DNA from: a virus
Reading direction: 5' to 3' (one strand)
DNA: 33,230 nucleotides
IMG/VR virus record: IMGVR_UViG_3300024999_000269
Location: 1 to 33,230 of that record
Part shown: positions 6,340 through 12,092 of the stretch, piece after piece
Layout: each line of letters starts with the position of its first letter
How positions within the stretch are numbered: the first letter of the stretch is position 1
Made by a program: the position numbers and the translations under genes
Notes under the pieces: generated by a model
What the model was told of the DNA's origin: nothing
The model's input: only the letters and a program-made list of their open reading frames with translations
Databases searched by the model: none

Positions 6340-6509
6340 ATTATATCTTTCTAGTCGGTTTGATATTGTTGCAAGCAGGTTTGATTGTGTTGCAAGTTGT
6401 TTTAATAAGAAGAGAACCAACTGATTTTATAGTTGGATTTGGCGTATTCAATATAATTATCAACGTGGTGTTTGGTATCATGAATATCATAAATCTTTTC
6501 AGGTTGTAA
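6336..6509 (+). CDS. 57-residue two-helix membrane protein
   Basis: ATG 6336 overlaps the upstream stop, with GGAGA as Shine-Dalgarno. Two hydrophobic segments (about residues 3-24 and 31-55) flank a short RREPTD loop. The gene is clearly more AT-rich than both terminase genes. A membrane protein between the terminase subunits is unusual and suggests a late insertion, possibly an exclusion or lysis-tuning gene. No homology is recognised. Confidence 0.6.
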   Translation: MNYIFLVGLILLQAGLIVLQVVLIRREPTDFIVGFGVFNIIINVVFGIMNIINLFRL

Positions 6510-6510
6510 C

Positions 6511-8256
6511 ATGACTAACGCCCTTCAACAATTCGAAGACCTCAGTGCCGATCAGATAGCGGAGTTGATCGCTGACTTGAAGATGTCCGTGGATTTTGAG
6601 GAATACGCCAGGACGAAGCTCAAGGTGCAGCCAAGGGAGGGAGGCGGCTTTGAGCGTTTCATACTTAACGGTCCACAACGACTTTATGAAAAGATTGAAA
6701 GAAAAATCATAGCCAAAGGCCGTTTGGTCAGAGTGGTTATTTTGAAAGGCAGGCGGCAGGGCATAACAACGCTTTTTTCTGGGAAAAATTACCAGCATGT
6801 TACGAGCAATCCAAGCACATATTGCATGCAAATTACACACGAACCTGCTGCGAGTGAGTTCATTTTCAAGATGGTCAAACGCTTCCACAACAATATCCCG
6901 GCAAAAGAAAGGCCAGATGTCCTCGCCAACAATGCCCGTCTTTTAGAGTTCAACAACGCACAAGGAACGGGCCTTGATTCTGCTTTTCGTGTTGCGACTG
7001 GCGGTAAAGATGATGTTGGTTCAGGGCAAGCAGTGCATCGACTGCATATATCTGATGCCTTTAAACTGCCCCGCGAAAATGCAGAAGGTCTGATTAAGGC
7101 TGTACTGCCATGCGTACCTCCCGAACCAGGTACAGAAGTAGTGATTGAAGGCACAGCAGACGGCGTTGGGGGGGAAGTATACCGAAGATTTTGGGGGTGC
7201 CGCTTTAGGTATTTTGTGAAAAGGCTGGACGATAACGGTGAACCAATGGTCGAAGAGGAAATCAACGAATCTGCCAATAAGTCAAATAACTACACGGCAG
7301 TCTTCTTTCCCTGGTTTATTTTTGAACTCAATAGGATGCTTGTACCTTCTGATTTTGTTTTAACAGAAGAAGAGATCGAAATAAAAACTCAGTTCAATTT
7401 AGATGACGAACAGATGTATTGGCGCAGATACACGATTGATAATGATGCCGATGGCATTATTGAGAAATTTAACGAAATGCACCCTTCTACACCAGAAGAG
7501 GCGTTTCTTTCAACTGGAGTTCCAGTTTTTGACAACAAAAAGATTGCGGCTTTTAGAGATGCAGCAAAACCGCCCAAAGTACGTTATTCGTGTATGCCGT
7601 CAACGGGCGTATGGTACGCAAAAGAAGACGGAGAACTCCGTGTGTGGCAAGAACCTAAAGTCGGAGCATCGTATATCATCAGTGCTGACGTGGCCGAAGG
7701 TCTTGAAAGCGGAGATTTCGATTCGGCTGATGTTATAGACCACCGGACAGGCGAACAAGTGGCCCATCTCCATGGCAAATGGCCTCCCAAGATATATGGT
7801 CAAATACTGGTGTCTCTTGGTAGAAGATATAACGTGGCGTATTTAGCCCCTGAGCGCAACAACCATGGCCTTACGACTGTCACCGAAATAGTTGACTCCG
7901 GATACCCTAGAATCCACATGGAGATGGTCCCTGAACCGCCAGGCAAACCACGTAAACGGTGGGGATGGGTAACGAGTTCCAAGACAAGAACCGAGATCCT
8001 TGACACTCTCAAACTTGAGTGTATCGAAGGGACTCACGGCATAAATTGCGCCGAAACATTCAGCGAAATGCTTGGCTTCAAAAAGTGTGGATCGAAAGAA
8101 GAAGCTGAACAAGGTTGGCACGATGATAGAGTTATTTCCATAGCCATTGGCAAGTATTTACGCCTAAAGGTCCCAATCCCTCAACGTCCGAAACCATCTC
8201 ATATTAAAGAAGGTAGAAGTTCAGGTGGTAATAGGGGGGGGTGGGGGGGTGTATGA
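6511..8256 (+). CDS. terL: Terminase large subunit
   Basis: The 581-residue product is the ATPase-nuclease motor that packages DNA into the prohead. The Walker A variant is KGRRQGITT (79-87). The Walker-B-like strand is HRLHISDAF (176-184), with a single acidic residue, as in the group where this reads HxSEhAf. The C-terminal nuclease has its first Asp in SADVAEG (D393), then AYLAPERNNHG (E448), and a late HDDRVISIAIG. Length is normal. The last residues (GGNRGGWGGV) are encoded by long G tracts and end at the left border of cassette 2, so the native C-terminus may have been slightly altered. Confidence 0.93.
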   Translation: MTNALQQFEDLSADQIAELIADLKMSVDFEEYARTKLKVQPREGGGFERFILNGPQRLYEKIERKIIAKGRLVRVVILKGRRQGITTLFSGKNYQHVTSNPSTYCMQITHEPAASEFIFKMVKRFHNNIPAKERPDVLANNARLLEFNNAQGTGLDSAFRVATGGKDDVGSGQAVHRLHISDAFKLPRENAEGLIKAVLPCVPPEPGTEVVIEGTADGVGGEVYRRFWGCRFRYFVKRLDDNGEPMVEEEINESANKSNNYTAVFFPWFIFELNRMLVPSDFVLTEEEIEIKTQFNLDDEQMYWRRYTIDNDADGIIEKFNEMHPSTPEEAFLSTGVPVFDNKKIAAFRDAAKPPKVRYSCMPSTGVWYAKEDGELRVWQEPKVGASYIISADVAEGLESGDFDSADVIDHRTGEQVAHLHGKWPPKIYGQILVSLGRRYNVAYLAPERNNHGLTTVTEIVDSGYPRIHMEMVPEPPGKPRKRWGWVTSSKTRTEILDTLKLECIEGTHGINCAETFSEMLGFKKCGSKEEAEQGWHDDRVISIAIGKYLRLKVPIPQRPKPSHIKEGRSSGGNRGGWGGV

Positions 8257-8263
8257 AATTAGC

Positions 8264-8292
8264 TTGACTTTTGATTAGTCGTTACGTATAGT
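8264..8292 (+). promoter_or_regulatory. Cassette 2 promoter
   Basis: TTGACT (8264-8269), 17-base spacer and TATAGT (8287-8292) make a strong sigma70 match directly behind terL. Only a short dyad CGT-T-ACG sits in the spacer, unlike the clear palindrome of cassette 1. Transcription would serve the RHH and HNH genes and probably the downstream small genes. Confidence 0.7.
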
Positions 8293-8331
8293 GCGCTTGT
8301 GAATTACATCTGCCCACAAAGGAGCAAGCGC

Positions 8332-8466
8332 ATGAACCAAACAATTAGCCTGCCAAAGAACTACACCGACAAGCTAAAACAAGAAAAAGCATCTACCGGA
8401 CAAACCATGTCAGAAATTATCAGACGCGCCCTGGATCTCTATTTCGAGAAAAGGGAGCGCGGCTAA
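8332..8466 (+). CDS. Ribbon-helix-helix (Arc/CopG-like) protein, copy 2
   Basis: A 44-residue product with start at ATG 8332 behind AAAGGAGCAAGCGC. Strand QTISLP, helix A from residue 10, turn TGQT, and helix B SEIIRRALDLYF are plain. Identity to copy 1 is highest in helix B (SEIIRRALD is unchanged) and drops in helix A. The residues on the DNA-contacting strand (Q3, S6 versus R3, S6) differ slightly, which may give each copy its own operator. It probably represses the promoter upstream. The stop overlaps the next start by one base. Confidence 0.85.
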   Translation: MNQTISLPKNYTDKLKQEKASTGQTMSEIIRRALDLYFEKRERG

Positions 8467-8561
8467 TGTCTGACATCCCTTATGGTTATTGTCATTGCGG
8501 CTGCGGTATGAAAACGACTGTAGCCGGGCCAGAAATGGGCAGGTTAAGGGAGAGCCTATGA
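8466..8561 (+). pseudogene. N-terminal fragment of the HNH gene (frame-split)
   Basis: The 31-codon frame reads YGYCHCGCGMKTTVAGP, the zinc-knuckle start usual for this HNH subfamily, then runs out of register and stops. The expected continuation, RNGQVKGEPMRYI, is found in the -1 frame. A one-base loss near 8530-8540, a sequencing error, or a frameshift would explain this. The stop TGA overlaps ATG 8558, so the second part can restart. Confidence 0.55.
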
Positions 8562-9007
8562 GGTATATCCATAGCCATCATCCCAAAGTGCCACTAGAAG
8601 TAAGGTTTTGGAGCAAAGTCAATAAAACCGATACGTGTTGGGAATGGACTGGATATAAAGATCGTTATGGCATTTTTGGGATTGAAGGCAAAAATCTAAA
8701 AGCTCATAGAGTGTCTTGGGAAATTACTTTTGGGCCAGTACCGGAAGGCTTACACGTACTGCACAAGTGCGACAATCCCGGCTGTGTGAAACCAGACCAT
8801 CTTTTCCTTGGCACTCATACCGATAACATGAGGGATATGGTTGTGAAAGGTCGCGGAGGTCGCGCTAAATTGACGTTGGATGAAGTTCGAGAGATACGCA
8901 GGATAGGGCGCTCTGTAAAATCAAAGGTGATTGGAGCACAATACGGACTGTCTGAGTCTCAAGTATGCGCCATTCTCAGAAATGACCAGTGGGCTGCGTT
9001 GCAATGA
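8558..9007 (+). CDS. HNH endonuclease with C-terminal HTH, main part
   Basis: A 149-residue product, possibly restarted at ATG 8558 with its own Shine-Dalgarno (AAGGGAGAGCC). The HNH core is visible as a His in LKAHRVSW, then LHVLHKCDNPGCVKPDHLFL and GT-x-T-D-N-M-R-D-M, the H-N-H zinc-supported fold. The C-terminal segment LTLDEVREIRRIG followed by VIGAQYGLSESQVCAIL is a helix-turn-helix used for target choice. With the upstream fragment the full gene would be about 180 residues. If the N-terminal knuckle is needed, the enzyme is damaged. Confidence 0.8.
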   Translation: MRYIHSHHPKVPLEVRFWSKVNKTDTCWEWTGYKDRYGIFGIEGKNLKAHRVSWEITFGPVPEGLHVLHKCDNPGCVKPDHLFLGTHTDNMRDMVVKGRGGRAKLTLDEVREIRRIGRSVKSKVIGAQYGLSESQVCAILRNDQWAALQ

Positions 9008-9270
9008 ACATCTATGGATACCAAACAGTCAAGCCGATGACAAAAGAAGAACTTAAACGCAAATGGCCCACGTCTCAAAACACGCTGCACATCCCGCTCC
9101 ACGACTTCATGAAACTCCCCTGCGAGACACCGGAAGCGTTAATCACGACGCTGAAGATGCAGATGAGGTTGCATGGGGTGGACTTAGAGCATCATGACGG
9201 GCTAAGAATCGACATCGACTTCAGTGGAAACGTGGTGCGGGTCAAGCCAGAATGGGATTTGCCGTTTTGA
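9004..9270 (+). CDS. Hypothetical protein, paralog of the 9972 gene
   Basis: An 88-residue product whose ATG overlaps the HNH stop; there is no clear Shine-Dalgarno, so coupling is likely. Residues 27-82 (LHIPLHDFMKL then ETPEALITTLKMQMRLHGVD and VVRVKP) align with residues 85-140 of the protein at 9972-10547 (ITISFETFQKM, GKELLSALSVMMRMEGIDV, VKVSVKP). This defines a small alpha/beta domain present twice in the locus. The function is unknown. Confidence 0.6.
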   Translation: MNIYGYQTVKPMTKEELKRKWPTSQNTLHIPLHDFMKLPCETPEALITTLKMQMRLHGVDLEHHDGLRIDIDFSGNVVRVKPEWDLPF

Positions 9271-9536
9271 CGCGCAATCCCTTGAAATGGCATCCGAAGA
9301 TAGAGCCGGTGCTTGAGTTCAAAGGAGTAGTGTACGTGATTCCTCAAAACTCTAATAGGTTTGGTCATGCGAGGTATTTTGTGACCGAGGTAGAAGAAGA
9401 CGTGATGGTAAAGGTTGGCGACATCCCTACCTGGTCAGGCGACTGGCAACGTGCCGCATTACGACAGATTGGCGCAACCGACGAAGATATAACCGCAGCG
9501 ATAGTCTATGCGAGACTTACGGGGGAGACGGTATGA
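9252..9536 (+). CDS. Hypothetical 94-residue protein
   Basis: It starts at ATG 9252 inside the previous gene, or at TTG 9267, which overlaps its stop. The N-terminal half is beta-rich (VLEFKGVVYVIPQ, ARYFVTEVEEDVMVKVGDI). The C-terminal half has two helices (WQRAALRQIGATDEDITAAI). No family is recognised. The gene overlaps the next by ATGA, keeping the operon compact. Confidence 0.55.
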   Translation: MGFAVLTRNPLKWHPKIEPVLEFKGVVYVIPQNSNRFGHARYFVTEVEEDVMVKVGDIPTWSGDWQRAALRQIGATDEDITAAIVYARLTGETV

Positions 9537-9679
9537 CTGATGATCCTTTCAAAGAAGCGAACAAAGTTGCAAAAGAATCTTTCTATGAGATATTTGCCGC
9601 GCCACTTTCCCCAACAGTTTTCAAGACAGCTTTTGATGATTCGTATTTTGACGATGCACAGGAGGAACGTTTGCCATGA
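9533..9679 (+). CDS. 48-residue acidic small protein
   Basis: ATG 9533 overlaps the previous stop and GGGGGAGACGGT serves as Shine-Dalgarno. The product is acidic with two Asp-rich ends (MTDDPF and DDSYFDDAQEE) around an aromatic middle. It overlaps the next gene by ATGA. There is no known family. Confidence 0.5.
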   Translation: MTDDPFKEANKVAKESFYEIFAAPLSPTVFKTAFDDSYFDDAQEERLP

Positions 9680-9975
9680 CTGACTCAAAAACACACGAAC
9701 GCTGCATCTGTCGCGTCTACATCAGCGCCTCAGACCTTGCGAAAGAAGGAATGCCGTTGCCTCATGGAGCAGAGATATTGAGGATCATGCCTGTCTCTGA
9801 TATATGGAATGACGACAGAGGTTTCTTTGACCACGTGATGATCCTGCGTCACGAAGACTTGCCGGAAGTACCGATAGGCCAACCTGTCCCGTTGCGAAGG
9901 ATTGTAGTCGAGGTCAGTGAACGCGAACTCGGCGCTTATACGAAGATGGTTCACAAGAAAGCGAGGTTTGAATGA
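9676..9975 (+). CDS. Hypothetical 99-residue protein
   Basis: The start follows AGGAGGAACGTTTGCC. The N-terminus has HERCICRVYISASDL and the rest is a mix of strands and charged loops (VMILRHEDLPEVP, RRIVVEVSERELG). It is compact and soluble, probably a small phage DNA-metabolism or regulatory protein, but no motif decides this. It overlaps the 9972 gene by ATGA. Confidence 0.55.
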   Translation: MTDSKTHERCICRVYISASDLAKEGMPLPHGAEILRIMPVSDIWNDDRGFFDHVMILRHEDLPEVPIGQPVPLRRIVVEVSERELGAYTKMVHKKARFE

Positions 9976-10547
9976 CCTACGACAACCGTGATGGCAGGAA
10001 GACATTGAAACAAGCGCATGATGAACAGAATGATTCGCCTCTAGGACCATGGCACTCAATGCGCGATAAAATACTTGGCATTGGCGCGAAGCCGGAAGAT
10101 TATATGATTACTGCAACAGAGCATGCGAAGCAACAGGCGCTTGCTGAAGCTACACGCAAGCAATATGAAGCCTACATGAACCAGTATTCACCGCCGAACT
10201 TTGACAGACCTCCCCCGAAACCGACCTCCATCACCATCTCTTTCGAAACCTTCCAGAAGATGCAGATCGAGTCAGGTAAGGAATTACTCTCTGCGTTGTC
10301 TGTGATGATGCGTATGGAGGGGATTGACGTAGCAGAGGCGGATAAGATCACGATTGAGATTGGGGATGAGGTTAAGGTTAGTGTGAAGCCGAATATACCG
10401 TATGATTGGAAGTATAAGAGTATACACAAGCCGAATAACTACGCTCAATCAATGCTGGACTCCTACTATGGGCAAGCAGCACAGCAAATTGCGAATGACA
10501 TCGACAGACAAATCCTCGACAGCATCAGGAATGAAAATAAAAGTTGA
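9972..10547 (+). CDS. Hypothetical protein with the duplicated alpha/beta domain
   Basis: A 191-residue product. The N-terminal 80 residues are helical and charged with a Pro-rich hinge (PPNFDRPPPKP). Residues 85-140 repeat the domain of the 9004 protein. The C-terminal 50 residues form a helix-rich tail (AQQIANDIDRQILDSI). The stop codon lies inside the TTGACA -35 box of the next transcription unit. No family is recognised. Confidence 0.6.
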   Translation: MTYDNRDGRKTLKQAHDEQNDSPLGPWHSMRDKILGIGAKPEDYMITATEHAKQQALAEATRKQYEAYMNQYSPPNFDRPPPKPTSITISFETFQKMQIESGKELLSALSVMMRMEGIDVAEADKITIEIGDEVKVSVKPNIPYDWKYKSIHKPNNYAQSMLDSYYGQAAQQIANDIDRQILDSIRNENKS

Positions 10548-10573
10548 CAACGAATAATCTTTGGGGGTATTTA
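10544..10573 (+). promoter_or_regulatory. Promoter for the first structured RNA
   Basis: A perfect TTGACA (10544-10549) overlaps the end of the preceding gene; TATTTA (10568-10573) follows after 18 bases. It points into the non-coding stretch starting near 10580 and onward to three small genes. Confidence 0.6.
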
Positions 10574-10575
10574 AT

Positions 10576-10975
10576 CGGCAGACCAAGAGTAAGTGAGTAA
10601 CAACCTAAAACTAAATAGCTGCACCGGCATTTGCCGTTTAACCCCCTTGGGCGTTACTTACTTTCTTGGTCGATTGTAAAAGTCTCCCCAAGGGGGTTTC
10701 CTTATCCTTACTGTATGCCGTATCAGTGGGGGTTATGGTGCGACGGTGAATAAGCGGGGATTGGCTAGCACCGACCTAGACGAATCACAGAGGGCGTCAA
10801 GGCCACCAAAGTATCGGTGCCGTACCAACGGGTCTGTGAGCGGATAAGCGAGAGGATAACTTCGCAGGACACAATGCGCGGTTCTCGTTGATGCCGTAGT
10901 TGCCGAACCTACTTTCTAAGCACTTCTATGCTTGGGGGGAAGGGGGGGCTTGACTACGGCATCACTCAAGGGATT
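10576..10975 (+). ncRNA. Candidate structured RNA with pseudoknots (RNA 1)
   Basis: A stretch of 440 bases without a gene. Stem A pairs 10581-10601 with 10653-10671 (19 pairs, one 2-base bulge). Its loop holds a hairpin CGGCATTTGCCG (10625-10636) and the sequence AACCCCCTTGGG (10640-10651). That sequence pairs perfectly over 12 bases with CCCAAGGGGGTT (10687-10698), crossing stem A, which makes an H-type pseudoknot. Further stems are 10768-10774 with 10814-10820, 10786-10791 with 10833-10838 (a second pseudoknot), 10890-10900 with 10953-10963 (11 perfect pairs) and 10916-10922 with 10929-10935. It could be a trans-acting phage RNA or a leader controlling the genes after 10991. I do not recognise a known family. 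Confidence 0.6.
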
Positions 10976-10990
10976 CATCGAGGACATCAA

Positions 10991-11185
10991 ATGACTAAAG
11001 AAGGTTTTAAAAGAGTCTTACGTGCAATTCTATATTGGCTTTATCCACAGCAAGGAGCGATTGACGCTTTACAGAAGAAGGTAAAAGCGCAAGAGGCGCT
11101 AATCCAGACGATCAGAGCTAACCGGCAAAGCATTTTGAATGAGAATGCAAAATTGTGGGCAGAGATAGATAAGCTGAGGGGGTAG
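10991..11185 (+). CDS. 64-residue coiled-coil small protein
   Basis: ATG 10991 follows GAGGACATCAA; an in-frame upstream ATG (10928) lies inside the RNA 1 stems and is rejected. The N-terminus is amphipathic (FKRVLRAILYWLYP), possibly membrane-touching. Residues 22-64 make a long coiled coil ending in WAEIDKLRG. Small proteins of this shape occur as phage structural helpers or regulators. The function is unknown. Confidence 0.6.
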   Translation: MTKEGFKRVLRAILYWLYPQQGAIDALQKKVKAQEALIQTIRANRQSILNENAKLWAEIDKLRG

Positions 11186-11191
11186 TTAATT

Positions 11192-11407
11192 ATGAAGGTG
11201 GGAGATCGGGTCACTTGGGTACACTGCACTCGTCGCGGGAAAAGCAGAATCCAATTTTCGTCGCGAGAGGGGAAGATTGAGCGTTTGACCGAAACCAATA
11301 TTACCGTGAAGTATCGTGGTGAGTTGGTGCATCTCCGTCCTGACAAGGTGCGGCTGAAAGGGCAGCGGCTCGAACTCACAGAAATGATAATGGGAAAGTG
11401 GTCATAA
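11192..11407 (+). CDS. SH3-like barrel small phage protein
   Basis: A 71-residue product behind GAGGGGG. The sequence begins KVGDRVTWVHC, continues FSSREGKIERL and ITVKYRGELVHLRPDKVRL, and ends GQRLELTEMIMG. This is a conserved small phage family with an SH3/KOW-like beta barrel, judged from the alternating strand pattern. Such barrels often bind nucleic acid or partner proteins. No functional study of this group is known to me. Confidence 0.65.
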   Translation: MKVGDRVTWVHCTRRGKSRIQFSSREGKIERLTETNITVKYRGELVHLRPDKVRLKGQRLELTEMIMGKWS

Positions 11408-11430
11408 CAACTATTCCATCGGAGGCGGAC

Positions 11431-11640
11431 ATGAATTGGAAATGCGAATTTTGCGGCAAAGATAACGACCCCTTTAAATGTCAGTTTGGGGAAGAATCCG
11501 ACCTCCTAGAAAGAGCGGCTAAAGCCATTGACAACCTCAAGGGCATGTCTGGGTCTATGGCGCGTGTCCAGTATGATAACGGCAAAGGACACGCACGGCT
11601 GATAGAAGAGCTTGTTGCTGCAAGTCGAAATAAAACTTGA
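11431..11640 (+). CDS. 69-residue protein with N-terminal Cys pair
   Basis: ATG 11431 is preceded by GGAGGCGGAC, which is why it is chosen over a GTG at 11398. WKCEFCGKDNDPFKC at the start is a probable half zinc site with a third Cys. The helical rest (LLERAAKAIDNL, ARLIEELVAAS) may dimerise. The stop codon is embedded in a TTGACA box (11637-11642), as with the gene before RNA 1. Confidence 0.55.
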   Translation: MNWKCEFCGKDNDPFKCQFGEESDLLERAAKAIDNLKGMSGSMARVQYDNGKGHARLIEELVAASRNKT

Positions 11641-11673
11641 CAAATGTCTTCTTTGTGTGTTTTGGTAATTTTC

Positions 11674-11829
11674 ATGAACAAGCCCTTGTGGTTAATTAAT
11701 TTGCTAAAGGACTTGAAAAGAGAAGGTGAGATGCCTGTGACGCATACAGGCGAGATTATGATTCTTGTCAACGTGTCACAAGGAGGTATTCAGGATGCGA
11801 AGGTATCGGTTTCCAAGACTATAAGGTGA
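11674..11829 (+). CDS. Possible small DUF2292/YezD-like protein
   Basis: A 51-codon frame: helix LINLLKDLKREGEM, then a strand-rich end (IMILVNVSQGG, AKVSVSKTIR) that resembles the helix-strand-strand pattern of small YezD/DUF2292 proteins ending in a K-x-I-R motif. The Shine-Dalgarno for ATG 11674 is poor; ATG 11731 has a good one (AGAAGGTGAG) but yields only 32 residues. Two inverted repeats lie within it (GCCTGT/ACAGGC near 11733-11751), so the stretch could instead be RNA. Moderate doubt. Confidence 0.4.
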   Translation: MNKPLWLINLLKDLKREGEMPVTHTGEIMILVNVSQGGIQDAKVSVSKTIR

Positions 11830-12081
11830 GGGCGCAAGCCCTTTATGTGCGAGGGTTCCGGTTGGGCGCCCCATAGCGGCAGCACTGACGAGCCGCGTGA
11901 CCCTTCGGGGTTGAGCCTGTGACCGAAAGGCATAGGAAACCGGTGACTTTGGGGGTAGAAAGAACCCCCGACAAATAATTTTCGGAATCTTAAAGTCGCC
12001 TCCTCGATGGTGGAGGATGATTGAACGAGAGGGCCGGATGGTAATCAAGGGAACTTGACGCTATCCGGCCCTTTCTTTTTT
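11804..12081 (+). ncRNA. Candidate structured RNA with tetraloops and terminator (RNA 2)
   Basis: Nearly every segment folds. A closing stem CGGTTTCC (11807-11814) pairs with GGAAACCG (11935-11942). Inside are GGGC-GCAA-GCCC (11830-11841, GNRA loop), TGGG/CCCA near 11863-11873, GCGGC/GCCGC (11876-11880 with 11892-11896), CCC-TTCG-GGG (11901-11910, UUCG loop), and CCTGTG/CATAGG with an inner CC-GAAA-GG (11916-11936). Further stems are an 8-bp one at 11943-11950 with 11992-11999, GGGGGT/ACCCCC (11951-11969), and CCTCC/GGAGG (11999-12016). It ends at a rho-independent terminator. It is either a free-standing phage RNA or an attenuator before the portal gene. No known family was recognised. Confidence 0.6.
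12031..12081 (+). terminator. Rho-independent terminator before the portal gene
   Basis: GGGCCGGAT (12031-12039) pairs with ATCCGGCCC (12063-12071), extended by a wobble and a GC pair, and is followed at once by TTTCTTTTTT. This is a classic intrinsic terminator. It lies 12 bases before the portal ATG, so transcription of the head genes needs read-through, antitermination or a promoter I do not see. Confidence 0.85.
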
Positions 12082-12092
12082 GGAGTAACAAC

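Larger units (their letters stand above)
8250..9007 (+). mobile_element. RHH-HNH mobile cassette, copy 2
   Basis: Same order as copy 1: TGTATGA border (8250-8256, including the terL stop), promoter, 44-residue RHH gene, HNH gene. The RHH proteins are 27/44 identical, but the HNH enzyme belongs to a different HNH subfamily, so the two units share the regulator and left end, not the nuclease. The right edge is taken as the HNH stop, which overlaps the next ATG. It could instead extend further. Confidence 0.55.

Noticed and set aside
8250-9007. HEARO/OMEGA-type RNA-guided nuclease
   Set aside because: The HNH proteins are too short and lack a RuvC domain, and the structured RNAs are not adjacent to them.
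10576-10975. tmRNA or group I intron as an identity for RNA 1
   Set aside because: No tRNA-like acceptor or T-arm, no tag reading frame, no group I core sequences, and the flanking genes are not two halves of one gene.
10928-10990. Upstream in-frame start for the 10991 gene
   Set aside because: The extension lies within stems of RNA 1 and a G tract, has no Shine-Dalgarno, and encodes a Gly-rich stretch unlike the rest.
10811-11810. Shared 8-mer GTATCGGT in RNA 1 and RNA 2
   Set aside because: Too short to show common ancestry; it takes part in different stems in the two RNAs.
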